Source of the DNA: CAWBOV01 sp963790525
Lineage (GTDB): Bacteria; Actinomycetota; Actinomycetes; Mycobacteriales; Jatrophihabitantaceae
Assembly: GCA_963790525.1 (NCBI GenBank)
Contig: CAWBOV010000003.1
Coordinates: 1-64,000 of the forward strand
DNA: 64,000 bases
Direction: 5' to 3'
Positions 55,096 through 63,763 of this stretch are shown piece by piece (position 1 is the first letter of the stretch; every line of letters begins with the position of its first letter). A program made the position numbers and the translations under genes. The notes under the pieces were generated by a model that saw nothing but the letters and a program-made list of their open reading frames with translations, was not told the origin of the DNA and did no database searches.

Positions 55096-56070
55096 ATGAC
55101 CAGCCTCACCAACCCACTCGAGCAGGTGCTGTTCGAGGTCAAGCGGACGATCGTCGGCCAGGACCTGCTCCTCGAACGGATGGCGATCGGGCTGCTGTCC
55201 GGTGGGCACCTGCTCGTCGAGGGCGTGCCGGGCCTGGCCAAGACGCTGGCCGTGAAGTCCCTGGCGGCGGCGATCGGCGGCCAGTTCCAGCGCATCCAGT
55301 TCACCCCCGACCTCGTGCCGGCCGACCTCACCGGCACCCGCGTCTACCGCCAGCACACCGGCGAGTTCGAGACCTCGCGCGGTCCCGTCTTCACCAACCT
55401 GCTGCTCGCCGACGAGATCAACCGGGCGCCCGCCAAGGTCCAGAGCGCGCTGCTCGAGGTCATGCAGGAGCGCCAGGTGACGATCGGGCGCGAGACGTTC
55501 GCGGTGCCGAACCCGTTCCTGGTCATGGCGACGCAGAACCCGATCGAGTCCGAGGGCACGTACCCCCTGCCCGAGGCCCAGGTGGACCGCTTCATGCTCA
55601 AGGTGGTCGTGCACTACCCGACGATGCCCGAGGAGAACGCGATCGTGGAGCGGGCCCTGCACCCCGGCCCGGGTCCGCAGCCGATCCTGCAGCCCGAGGA
55701 TCTCGTCCAGATGCAGGCCCAGGTGGCGCAGGTCTACGTGGACCCGGCGGTCGTGGACTACGCCGTCCGCCTGGTCGCCGCGACCCGGGCACCCGGCACC
55801 GTCGGCCTCGGCCATCTCGACCGGTACGTCACCTACGGGGCGAGTCCCCGGGCGTCCATCGCCCTGCTGCTCGGCGGCCGGTCGCTGGCGTTCCTGCGCG
55901 GCCGCGACTACGTCCTGCCCCAGGACGTCCGTGAACTCGCCCTGGACGTGCTGCGGCACCGCCTCGTCCTCAGTTACGAAGCGCTCGCCGACGACATCGA
56001 CCCCGACACGGTGATCCTGGCCGTGCTCCAGGCCGTCCGGGCGCCCGAGGTTGTCCTCCAGGCCCGCTGA
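55096..56070 (+). CDS. MoxR-family AAA+ ATPase
   Basis: 324 aa. A chaperone-like ATPase that usually works with DUF58 and VWA partners. Walker A: LVEGVPGLAKTLAVKS (GVPGLAKT); Walker B: LLLADEINRAPAK; sensor region VMATQNPIESEGTYPLPEAQ; arginine-containing C-terminal part ASPRASIALLLGGRSLAF. ATG at 55096 follows GAGGACGG. It lies 25 bases after the protease gene and overlaps no neighbour. Its target complex is unknown; in other actinobacteria such loci relate to envelope or oxidative stress. Frame intact. Confidence 0.92.
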   Translation: MTSLTNPLEQVLFEVKRTIVGQDLLLERMAIGLLSGGHLLVEGVPGLAKTLAVKSLAAAIGGQFQRIQFTPDLVPADLTGTRVYRQHTGEFETSRGPVFTNLLLADEINRAPAKVQSALLEVMQERQVTIGRETFAVPNPFLVMATQNPIESEGTYPLPEAQVDRFMLKVVVHYPTMPEENAIVERALHPGPGPQPILQPEDLVQMQAQVAQVYVDPAVVDYAVRLVAATRAPGTVGLGHLDRYVTYGASPRASIALLLGGRSLAFLRGRDYVLPQDVRELALDVLRHRLVLSYEALADDIDPDTVILAVLQAVRAPEVVLQAR

Positions 56071-56074
56071 CGCC

Positions 56075-56956
56075 ATGACCACCGCCCCCGACCGCCTGTT
56101 GCTCCGGCTCGAGTGGCGTGTGCTGCGCCGGGTCGACGGGCGCATCCAGGGTGGTTACCGGACGCCCTATCGCGGCTCCGGCATGGACTTCGCGGGGCTG
56201 CGGGAGTACCTCGAGACCGACGACGCCCGCCACATCGACTGGAACGCGACGGCCCGGATGAACGAGGCGCAGGTGCGGGAGTTCACCGAGGACCGCGACC
56301 TGACGGTGTGGCTGGTGCTCGACCGCTCCGCCTCCATGACCGCCGGTGCGCCCGGGCGCGGCAAGCACGACGTGCTGGCCGAGCTGGCGCTCGTGCTGGC
56401 CCGGCTGTTCGGCCGCGGGGGGAATCGCATCGGCGCGATCCTGCACGACGGTGCGTCGGCGCGCCTCGTGCCGCCGGGAACCGGCCGTGGCCACGCGCTC
56501 CGCATCGGCCTCGAACTCGAACGGGCCGCCGATCCCGTCGCGAGCACCACCGACTTCGCCGCGATGCTCGACGCCACCGCCTCGGTGGCCCGCCGGCGCT
56601 GCCTGGTCATCGTGGTGTCGGACCTCATCGGCACCGGCGACTGGGATCGGCAGCTGATCCGGCTGACGCACCGCCACGACGTCGTGGCCCTGCGCGTCCT
56701 CGACGCCACCGACGACGAACTTCCCGATGCGGGCCTGATCGTCGTCGAGGATGCCGAGACCGGCGAGCAGCTCCTCGTCGACTCCAGCGATCCGCTGTTC
56801 CGCGCCCGTTACCGCGCCGGCGTCGACGAGCGGGACGCGGTGCTGGCGCAGCGGATGCGCCGGGCCGGCGTGCCCCTGCACCGCATCGACACCGAGCGTG
56901 ACGTCGTCGAGGCCCTCGTCGAGGTCGTGGCGAGCACCCACTGGCGGCGCGGATGA
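56075..56956 (+). CDS. DUF58 protein (MoxR partner)
   Basis: 293 aa. The hallmark DUF58 block lies at the centre of the N-terminal half: FAGLREYLETDDARHIDWNATAR, followed by a VWA-like fold with DRSASMTAG, which keeps the D-x-S-x-S metal site. C-terminal half: RRRCLVIVVSDLIGTGDWDRQ. ATG at 56075 is four bases after the moxR stop; an in-frame 56051 start overlaps moxR. The stop overlaps the next ATG (56953). It works with MoxR as the adaptor of the VWA proteins. Frame intact. Confidence 0.9.
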   Translation: MTTAPDRLLLRLEWRVLRRVDGRIQGGYRTPYRGSGMDFAGLREYLETDDARHIDWNATARMNEAQVREFTEDRDLTVWLVLDRSASMTAGAPGRGKHDVLAELALVLARLFGRGGNRIGAILHDGASARLVPPGTGRGHALRIGLELERAADPVASTTDFAAMLDATASVARRRCLVIVVSDLIGTGDWDRQLIRLTHRHDVVALRVLDATDDELPDAGLIVVEDAETGEQLLVDSSDPLFRARYRAGVDERDAVLAQRMRRAGVPLHRIDTERDVVEALVEVVASTHWRRG

Positions 56957-57909
56957 GGATCGCGTCCCCGGGGTGGCTGGTGCTCGGCGCACTGATCGTC
57001 GCGGCACTCGTCGTGGCTGCCGCCTTCTCCGCCCGCCGCCGCCGCGACGCGCTGTCCGCCGCGGGCGTGATCGGCCCCGGGCGGCGCGGGTCCCCGGTGG
57101 GGTTGTGGCTCAGCATCGCCGGTGTCGCCGTGCTCGCCTTCGCCGTGGCCGGTCCGGCCGCATCGGTGCCCGTGTCACGCGCGGCCGGCACCGTCATCCT
57201 CGCCATGGACGTCTCGAACAGCATGGCGGCCACCGATGTCGCTCCCAGCCGGCTCGAGGCGGCGAAGAAGGCGGCCGTCGCGTTCGTCGACGCGCAGCCG
57301 AGCAGTGTCGACATCGGCGTCGTCGCCTACCAGACCGGTGCGCTCACCACGGACCTGCCCAGCTCCGATCACGCCCAGGCCGCCGCCGCGATCCAGCGTC
57401 TGCAGATCGCCGGCGGCACCTCGCTGTCGGCGGCCATCCTCACCTCGCTGTCGGCGATCACCGGCAAGGCCGTGTCGCTCGGCAGGGACGGCTCCGTGCC
57501 CACCATCGGGTACTGGGGCTCGGCGACGATCGTCCTGTTCGGCGACGGCGGCGATGACGGCAACGCCGCGGCCACCACCGCGGCGGCCACCACAGCGCAG
57601 ACCGCCGGCGTCCACATCGAGACGGTCGGCGTGGGCACCGTCGCCGGAACGACGGTCGAGGTCGACGGCTACCGGATCCGGACCGCACTGGACGAGGACA
57701 CCCTCACCACCATCGCGAGGACGACCGGCGGTTCGTACCATCCGGCCTCGGACGCCTCGCAGCTCGACGGCATCGCCAAGACGATCAACCTGCGGCTGAC
57801 GACCCACCGCGAGCCGCTCCCGCTGGCCGGCGCGTTCACCGGATTCGCCGTCGTGCTGCTGGCCCTCGGCGCGGTCCTCACCGTCCTGCGCACGGGAAGG
57901 ATCGTCTGA
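56953..57909 (+). CDS. VWA-domain membrane protein (BatA-like), first copy
   Basis: 318 aa. An N-terminal helix (VLGALIVAALVVAAAFSA), a second (LWLSIAGVAVLAFAVAG), and a large extracytoplasmic or cytoplasmic VWA domain with MIDAS motif DVSNSMAATD (D-x-S-x-S) and IVLFGDGGDDG. The last helix is AGAFTGFAVVLLALGAVLTVL. It is the counterpart of BatA in MoxR operons; Mg2+ binding by the MIDAS suggests protein-protein contact. ATG overlaps the DUF58 stop and its own stop shares bases with the next ATG. Frame intact. Confidence 0.88.
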   Translation: MRIASPGWLVLGALIVAALVVAAAFSARRRRDALSAAGVIGPGRRGSPVGLWLSIAGVAVLAFAVAGPAASVPVSRAAGTVILAMDVSNSMAATDVAPSRLEAAKKAAVAFVDAQPSSVDIGVVAYQTGALTTDLPSSDHAQAAAAIQRLQIAGGTSLSAAILTSLSAITGKAVSLGRDGSVPTIGYWGSATIVLFGDGGDDGNAAATTAAATTAQTAGVHIETVGVGTVAGTTVEVDGYRIRTALDEDTLTTIARTTGGSYHPASDASQLDGIAKTINLRLTTHREPLPLAGAFTGFAVVLLALGAVLTVLRTGRIV

Positions 57910-58994
57910 TGAGCTTCGACTGGCCGTGGGCGCTCCTGGCTCTGGCGGCGATCCCGCTCGTCCTCGGCATCGCCTGGTGGTCGCGCCGGCGGCGGCGCAA
58001 GGCAGCCGTTCGGGTGACCTCCGCCGTGCTGGTCCGCAGTGCCCTGCCCGGGCGCACGCAGTGGCGACGGCGCATCCCGGCCGCGCTGCTCGTGCTGGGG
58101 CTGGCTGTGCTCGGTGTCGGCGCCGCCCGTCCGCAGATCAGCGTGGCCGTGGCGACGAACTCCACGACGATCATCCTCGCGCTGGACGTCTCGGGGTCGA
58201 TGTGCTCGACCGACGTCCAGCCCAACCGCATCGACGCCGCTGAGAAGGCGGCTACTGCGTTCATCAAGGCGCAACCGCACGGCACGCGCATGGGGCTGGT
58301 CGCCTTCGCCGGGGTGGCCGTGGAGCTGGTGCCCCCCACGAGCGACACGAGCACGCTGCTGGACGCGATGAAGACGCTGACCACCTCGCGCGGCACCGCG
58401 ATCGGCCAGGCCATCCTGACCTCGATCGACGCGATCGCCGCGGTGGATCCGTCGGTACCGCCGACCGGAGCGACGGTGACCGAGAGCGGCGGGTCGGGGT
58501 ACGCGGCCGCCACGATCGTCCTGCTGACCGACGGGGCCAACACGCAGGGCGTCGACCCGGTGACCGCGGCCCAGCAGGCGGCTCTGCGGCGCATCCGCGT
58601 GTACACGATCGGCTTCGGCACCACGACGCCGACGCCGATGGTCTGCGATCCCTCGCAGGTGTCCGGCGGCGGCGGCTTCCAGTTCGGTGGTGGCGGCGGA
58701 GGCTTCGGCGGCCGCAACGGCGTCAACCCGTTGATCATCGACGAGGCGGCGCTCCAGCAGGTGGCCCGGACCACGGGCGGCCGCTACTACCGGGCCGTCA
58801 ACGCCGGTGAGTTGCAGGGCGCGCTCAAGGTGCTCCCCAGCTCGGTGACCGTCGCGCACAAGCACGAGGACGTCGCGGACCGCTTCGCCGGGCTCGGCGG
58901 CCTTCTGGTCGTGCTCGCGATAGGCCTGTCGCTCTGGTGGAATCGGGTCCGCGTTCCGGTCCGGGACCGAACACCCCTGTCACCAGGCGGATGA
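57909..58994 (+). CDS. VWA-domain membrane protein (BatA-like), second copy
   Basis: 361 aa. N-terminal helix (WPWALLALAAIPLVLGIAWW), second helix (AALLVLGLAVLGVGAARP) and VWA domain with DVSGSMCSTD, then IVLLTDGANTQGV. A Gly-rich insert (GGGGFQFGGGGGGFGG) interrupts the end of the domain. A final helix (FAGLGGLLVVLAIGLSLWW) precedes a short tail. Overlap with the previous gene (TGATG at 57908) couples translation. The Gly-rich insert is absent from the first copy and may be a flexible contact element. Frame intact; this is the last operon gene. Confidence 0.88.
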   Translation: MSFDWPWALLALAAIPLVLGIAWWSRRRRRKAAVRVTSAVLVRSALPGRTQWRRRIPAALLVLGLAVLGVGAARPQISVAVATNSTTIILALDVSGSMCSTDVQPNRIDAAEKAATAFIKAQPHGTRMGLVAFAGVAVELVPPTSDTSTLLDAMKTLTTSRGTAIGQAILTSIDAIAAVDPSVPPTGATVTESGGSGYAAATIVLLTDGANTQGVDPVTAAQQAALRRIRVYTIGFGTTTPTPMVCDPSQVSGGGGFQFGGGGGGFGGRNGVNPLIIDEAALQQVARTTGGRYYRAVNAGELQGALKVLPSSVTVAHKHEDVADRFAGLGGLLVVLAIGLSLWWNRVRVPVRDRTPLSPGG

Positions 58995-59042
58995 CGCGGC
59001 AGGGGACGATCACCGGAGTCGCATCCTGAGGGGGTCAGCCGC

Positions 59043-59819
59043 ATGGCACGAGTGCTCATCACCGGATCGACGGACGGTCTGGGCCTGATGGCCGGCAGGC
59101 TGCTCGTCGGCCAGGGGCATGAGGTCACCCTCCACGCCCGCACCGACGCCCGGGCCGGCGACGTGCGGAGCCAGCTGCCCGCCGCCGAGCACGTCGTCGT
59201 CGGTGATCTGTCCTCGATGGCGCGGATACGAGACGTTGCCGACCAGGCCAACGCCATCGGCCGCTTCGACGCCGTCATCCACAACGCCGGCATCGGCTAC
59301 CGGTTGCCGCGACGAGTCGAGACCGAGGACGGCCTGGCAGACGTGTTCGCCGTCAACGTGCTGGCGCCATACCTGCTGACAGCGCTCATGCCGCCGCCCG
59401 ATCGGCTGGTGTTCCTCAGCTCCGGGATGGCACGCGGGGGCGACCCCGGCCTGGACGACCCGCAGTGGCGGACCCGCCGCTGGAACGGCTCGCAGGCCTA
59501 CTCCGACAGCAAGCTGTTCGACACGCTGCTCGCGTTCGGCATCGCGCGGCACTGGCCCGGCACCCTGTCCAACTCGGTCGAACCGGGGTGGGTGCCGACG
59601 AAGATGGGTGGTGCCGGCGCTCCCGACGATCTGGATCTCGGCGCGGACACCCAGGCCTGGCTCGCCGTGAGCGACGACCCGGCCGCCACCGTCACGGCCG
59701 CGCACTTCTTCCACCGCCGGCCCCGCGACCCGGGCGCCGATGCCGCCTCGACCCGCCACCAGGACGCGTTGCTCACGTACTGCGCGGACCTCACCGGCAC
59801 GCCGCTGCCCGGGTTCTGA
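59043..59819 (+). CDS. Short-chain dehydrogenase/reductase (second)
   Basis: 258 aa. Cofactor motif LITGSTDGLGLMAG near the start, NAGIGYRLP in the middle and catalytic YSDSK (SQAYSDSKLFDTLLAF), with a NVLAPYLLTALM segment typical of retinol-dehydrogenase-like SDRs. The C-terminal part (EPGWVPTKMGGAGAP) fits the same subgroup. ATG at 59043. It is convergent with the GNAT gene, whose stop lies six bases away. No functional link to the neighbours is obvious. Frame intact. Confidence 0.85.
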   Translation: MARVLITGSTDGLGLMAGRLLVGQGHEVTLHARTDARAGDVRSQLPAAEHVVVGDLSSMARIRDVADQANAIGRFDAVIHNAGIGYRLPRRVETEDGLADVFAVNVLAPYLLTALMPPPDRLVFLSSGMARGGDPGLDDPQWRTRRWNGSQAYSDSKLFDTLLAFGIARHWPGTLSNSVEPGWVPTKMGGAGAPDDLDLGADTQAWLAVSDDPAATVTAAHFFHRRPRDPGADAASTRHQDALLTYCADLTGTPLPGF

Positions 59820-59824
59820 CCCGC

Positions 59825-60907
59825 CTACAGCGGCGGGCGGACCGGGCCGGAGACGGTTGTTCCTTCCGGCAGCGCGAGCGCGAGGCTGATGCCCGTCGCC
59901 GGCATCCAGCGCGGCGCCCGCGTCATGGCCGCGAACGGGTCCCGGGCATCGACGGTCGTGACGAGGCTGGTCACCCGCCCGCGCCACTGCCACAGCACGT
60001 CCTGCCAGAGGTAGCGCCCGGCCGCCTGCTCACCCTCCCGGTGCCAGGCCAGCACGACCTGGCCCGTCCGCATGGCACCGTCGGCGTCGACGACCCGTAC
60101 GACCCGGTTGGCCAGCGCGATGGTCCTGGGCATCCGGGTGACCTGCAGCCGGCTGGCCAGCGAGTCGTCGTGGACCCCCAGCCCCGCGAGCACGCGCCCG
60201 CCGGCGTCGGTCACCACGTAGTAGCTGTTGGACGCGGTGTCCCGGACCGTCCGGGACAGCCACGTGGCGAGGACTTCCACGCGGTGGTCGGGCCCGAGCG
60301 CCACCGCCGGACCCGCCGCGAGCGCCTCGGCGACGGCGGGCAGGTCCGACTCGGCAGCCGCCCGGACCCGCCACTCTGCTCGTCCCCGTGGCCGGCGGTG
60401 GCGGACGGGAACCGGAGTCACCCTCAGGCCGCCGACGATCGTTGCGGCCCACCGCCGGGCGTTGGCCAGCGACGCCGCGTTGCCGCTCTGGATGGTCGCC
60501 ATCGGGATGATGTCCTCGCCCAGCGCGCGCCCGCGCTCGCGGATCCAGTCCAGGCGTGCCTGCGTGAGGCGCGCCGCGACCCCCTGGCGCCGGAACTCCG
60601 GCGCCACCGAGAGGGCGTACAGCATCGCGTACGTCCGGGTCTCGCCCAGGAACTCGCACGTCGCCGGCCGGACCCAGCCGGCGCCCGCCACGGCACCGGT
60701 GGGCGTCTCGGCCAGGAAGCCGACCGCGTCGGGGCCGACTGCCTCCAGCAGCGGGATGGCGAGCTTGGTGGTGAAGGCGACGCGACCGCCGTCGGCCACC
60801 CCCTCGGCGAGCGCGGCGAGCGCATCCTCATCGGTGGGGCGCACCCGCCGGACGGTGATCGACGGTCCGGACCGATCTACGGACGCAGCGTCCGGGTCAC
60901 CTGCCAT
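59825..60907 (-). CDS. GNAT-family N-acetyltransferase, tandem-domain
   Basis: About 360 aa. The first GNAT domain has VRRVRPTDEDALAALAE and the acetyl-CoA loop YALSVAPEFRRQGVAARLTQ (Q/R-x-x-G-x-A equivalent, RRQGVA). The second half (VRAAAESDLPAVAEALAAG; YYVVTDAGGRVLAGLGV) looks like a degenerate second GNAT domain. ATG at 60907 (MAGDPDAAS) is preferred to 60946. It is 75 bases after the aldolase gene on the same strand, so it may be the last gene of the aromatic degradation operon, though its substrate is unknown. Frame intact. Confidence 0.8.
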   Translation of the reverse strand: MAGDPDAASVDRSGPSITVRRVRPTDEDALAALAEGVADGGRVAFTTKLAIPLLEAVGPDAVGFLAETPTGAVAGAGWVRPATCEFLGETRTYAMLYALSVAPEFRRQGVAARLTQARLDWIRERGRALGEDIIPMATIQSGNAASLANARRWAATIVGGLRVTPVPVRHRRPRGRAEWRVRAAAESDLPAVAEALAAGPAVALGPDHRVEVLATWLSRTVRDTASNSYYVVTDAGGRVLAGLGVHDDSLASRLQVTRMPRTIALANRVVRVVDADGAMRTGQVVLAWHREGEQAAGRYLWQDVLWQWRGRVTSLVTTVDARDPFAAMTRAPRWMPATGISLALALPEGTTVSGPVRPPL

Positions 60908-60981
60908 GGCGCGATCATGCCCGCGCTCCGGCCGAACCGCACGCACGTACCGGTGCGCCCTGGGGGCAGGTCACGGCGGCG

Positions 60982-61992
60982 TCAGCGTCGGCTGCTCAGG
61001 TCCAGTGCCACATCGACGATCATGTCCTCCTGGCCACCGACGAGACCGCGACGTCCCACCTCCAGGAGGATCTCGCGCGTGTCGAGGCCGAAGGTGGCGG
61101 CGGCTCGCTCGCTGTGCCTGAGGAAGCTGGAGTAGACACCGGCGTAGCCCAGGGTCAGGGTCTCCCGATCCACCTGCACCGGGCGGTCCTGCAGCGGCCG
61201 GACGAGGTCGTCGGCAGCATCCTGGAGCGCGAACAGGTCACAACCGTGCTCCCACCCCATCAGGTTGGCCACTGCGACGAAGGGTTCGATCGGGCAGTTG
61301 CCGGCACCGGCGCCCATCCCGGCCAGGGAGGCGTCGACCCGGGTCACGCCGTTCTCCACGGCGACGACGGAGTTGGCGACGGCGAGTGAGAGGTTCTGGT
61401 GGGCGTGGATGCCGAGTTCGGTGTCGTCGCGGAGCACGTCCCGGTAGGCGCGGACGCGGTCGCGGACGCCGTCCATGGTCAGCCGCCCACCCGAGTCGGT
61501 GACGTAGACGCAGTGCGCTCCGTAGGACTCCATCAGCTGCGCCTGCCGCGCGAGTGCTCCGGGCGGGGCCAGGTGGCTCATCATCAGGAATCCCGACACG
61601 TCCATGCCCAGGTCCCGCGCTGTGGCGATGTGCTGGGCGGCGATGTCGGCTTCGGTGGCGTGAGTGGCGACGCGCACCGACCGCACCCCGAGGTCGTGGG
61701 CGTGTTCCAGGTCCTCGCTGGTCCCGATCCCGGGCAGCAGCAGCGTCGTCAACCGCGCGTGCGTGACCACCTCGGCGACCGCACCGATCCACTCGTCGTC
61801 GGTGCGCGCGCCGGCACCGTAGGTCAGCGAACCGCCCGCGAGCCCGTCGCCGTGGGCGATCTCGATGGCGTCCACGCCCGCGCTGTCGAGGGCCGCGGCG
61901 ATCCGGGTGACGTCGTCCAGGGTGTACCGGTGCCGCACAGCGTGCATGCCGTCGCGCAGGGTGACGTCCTGGAGATAGATCCGTGGGTTCAT
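60982..61992 (-). CDS. 4-hydroxy-2-oxovalerate aldolase (DmpG/HsaF type)
   Basis: 336 aa. Splits 4-hydroxy-2-oxoacids to pyruvate and an aldehyde that is channelled to the partner dehydrogenase. Signature TLRDGMHAVRH carries the R, D and H of the active site; GIHAHQNLSLAVANS holds the metal-binding HxH; GAGAGNCPIEPFVAV is the conserved C-terminal block. ATG at 61992 overlaps the stop of the dehydrogenase gene (ATGA). Frame intact. It is the third of four consecutive meta-cleavage pathway enzymes. Confidence 0.93.
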   Translation of the reverse strand: MNPRIYLQDVTLRDGMHAVRHRYTLDDVTRIAAALDSAGVDAIEIAHGDGLAGGSLTYGAGARTDDEWIGAVAEVVTHARLTTLLLPGIGTSEDLEHAHDLGVRSVRVATHATEADIAAQHIATARDLGMDVSGFLMMSHLAPPGALARQAQLMESYGAHCVYVTDSGGRLTMDGVRDRVRAYRDVLRDDTELGIHAHQNLSLAVANSVVAVENGVTRVDASLAGMGAGAGNCPIEPFVAVANLMGWEHGCDLFALQDAADDLVRPLQDRPVQVDRETLTLGYAGVYSSFLRHSERAAATFGLDTREILLEVGRRGLVGGQEDMIVDVALDLSSRR

Positions 61993-62954
61993 GCCGTGGC
62001 CTTCCGTGCGCGTACGGAGACGGCCCGCGCGGCCAGACTTTCCCCCACCCGCAGCGCGGCCGACGTCATGATGTCGAGGTTTCCCGCGTACGCGGGCAGG
62101 TAGTGCGCTGCCCCCTCGACCTCGAGGAAGACCGACGTCTGGGTCAGCTCGGCAGGGTCCGCTGACACGCCGAGCGTCCGGACCGGTTCGTCGGCGGTCA
62201 GGTCCCGGAACTGGACCGCCTGCTTGAGGCGGTAACCGGGCACGTAGCCGGCGACGTCGGCGACCATCCGCTCCACGCACGCGCACACCTGCTCCCGCGC
62301 GAGCGCGTCGAGATGGCCGGTGAGACAGAGGACGGTGTCGCGCATGATCAGCGGCGGATCGGCCGGGTTCAGGACGATGATCGCCTTGCCCTGGGCCGCG
62401 CCGCCGACCTGCTCGATCGCGGCGCGCGTGGTCTGGGTGAACTCGTCGATGTTCGCCCGCGTCCCCGGGCCGGCGGATGCCGAGGCGATCGACGCGACGA
62501 TCTCGCCGTAGTGCACCGGGCTGACGCGCCCGATCGCCGCCACGATCGGGATCGTCGCCTGCCCGCCGCAGGTCACCATGTTGACGTCGGGGGCCTCGAG
62601 GTGCTCGTCCAGGTTGACCGCGGGGACGACGTAGGGACCCAGCGCGGCAGGAGTGAGGTCGACGAGCGTCTTGCCGAAGGGACTGAGCCGCTCGGCGTTG
62701 GCGACGTGGGCGCGTGCCGAGGTGGCGTCGAACACGATGTCGATCCCGTCGAAGCCGTCCAGGGCGATCAGGCCGTCGACGCCTGAGGCGGTCGTCGGGA
62801 CCCCCAGGCGTGCGGCGCGGGCCAGTCCGTCGGAGCTGCTGTCGATGCCGACCATCGCGGCGATCTCGAGGACGGGGGACAGCCGCATCACCTTGATCAT
62901 GAGATCGGTGCCGATGTTGCCCGAACCGATGATCGCGACCTTCGTCCGGGTCAT
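61989..62954 (-). CDS. Acylating acetaldehyde dehydrogenase (DmpF/HsaG type)
   Basis: 321 aa. Converts the aldehyde from the aldolase to the acyl-CoA with NAD+. Rossmann motif KVAIIGSGNIGTDLMIKV at the start; catalytic Cys in VNMVTCGGQATIP; C-terminal partner-interaction region (KAIIVLNPADPPLIMRDT). ATG at 62954 overlaps the stop of the hydratase gene, and the stop overlaps the aldolase start. DmpF and DmpG form a complex with an internal tunnel. Frame intact. Confidence 0.93.
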   Translation of the reverse strand: MTRTKVAIIGSGNIGTDLMIKVMRLSPVLEIAAMVGIDSSSDGLARAARLGVPTTASGVDGLIALDGFDGIDIVFDATSARAHVANAERLSPFGKTLVDLTPAALGPYVVPAVNLDEHLEAPDVNMVTCGGQATIPIVAAIGRVSPVHYGEIVASIASASAGPGTRANIDEFTQTTRAAIEQVGGAAQGKAIIVLNPADPPLIMRDTVLCLTGHLDALAREQVCACVERMVADVAGYVPGYRLKQAVQFRDLTADEPVRTLGVSADPAELTQTSVFLEVEGAAHYLPAYAGNLDIMTSAALRVGESLAARAVSVRARKATA

Positions 62955-63751
62955 CGTGCCGTTCCCGCCGCGGTGAATCGTGCGGTCACCGCTCCCAGAC
63001 CCCCGACCTCGGCGGTGTAGACGGCACCTGCCTGCACCGGGACCACCGGCCCGAGCGCGCCGGACAGGATGATCTCGCCTGCTCGCAGGGGAGTCCCGAA
63101 CTCGCGCGCGGTGTTGGCCAGCCACGCCACTGCGGCGAGCGGGTTGCCGAGGCAGTCCGCACCGCGTCCGGACGAGACGAGCTCCCCGCCCCGGCGCATC
63201 GTCATGGCGCACGTCGTCAGGTCCAGGTCGCCGAGTGGACGGGCGCGCTCACCGAGCACGAACAGTCCGGACGACGCGTTGTCCGCCACGGTGTCGACGA
63301 TGCTGATGTCCCACGCGGCGATCCGGCTGTCGACGATCTCCAGCGCGACGGCGAGGTGACGGGTCGCCGCGATCACGTCGACCGGCGAGATCCGCGCCGC
63401 GTCCAGGTCGGTGCTGAGCACGAACGCGATCTCGGCCTCGATGCGCGGCTGCAGGAGCCTGCCGATGTCGATGGCCGCCGAGCCGGAGCAGTCCATGTCG
63501 TCGAACAGCACGCCGAAGTCGGGCTGGTCCACGCCGAGCTGCGCCTGCACCACGCGGTTGGTGAGGCCGATCTTGCGCCCCACGACGCGCCGCCCGGCCG
63601 CGATGCGGGCGTCGGTACCGGCGCTCTGCACGGCGTACGCGGCATCGAGGTCGTTCGCAGGAAGCAGGGTCCGCACGGGAGGGCACGGAGTTCGCCGCGC
63701 GGTCGCCTCGGCGAGCGCGCGAGTCGCGCACGGTGACGCCACGGCCGACAT
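62951..63751 (-). CDS. 2-hydroxypenta-2,4-dienoate hydratase (DmpE/MhpD/HsaE type)
   Basis: 266 aa. Hydrates the 2-hydroxy-dienoate released after ring cleavage. Family blocks: LDAAYAVQSAGTDARIAAG, VVGRKIGLTNRVVQAQLGV, PDFGVLFDDM, and the metal site LQPRIEAEIAFVL (E-x-E), later GNPLAAVAWLAN. The start at 63751 keeps one frame. An ATG at 63767, overlapping the previous gene's stop (ATGA), is a better-coupled start but would need a frame change within the first ~20 codons. It shares gene order with the two downstream enzymes. Confidence 0.88.
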   Translation of the reverse strand: MSAVASPCATRALAEATARRTPCPPVRTLLPANDLDAAYAVQSAGTDARIAAGRRVVGRKIGLTNRVVQAQLGVDQPDFGVLFDDMDCSGSAAIDIGRLLQPRIEAEIAFVLSTDLDAARISPVDVIAATRHLAVALEIVDSRIAAWDISIVDTVADNASSGLFVLGERARPLGDLDLTTCAMTMRRGGELVSSGRGADCLGNPLAAVAWLANTAREFGTPLRAGEIILSGALGPVVPVQAGAVYTAEVGGLGAVTARFTAAGTAR

Positions 63752-63763
63752 CGGGTTGGGCGC

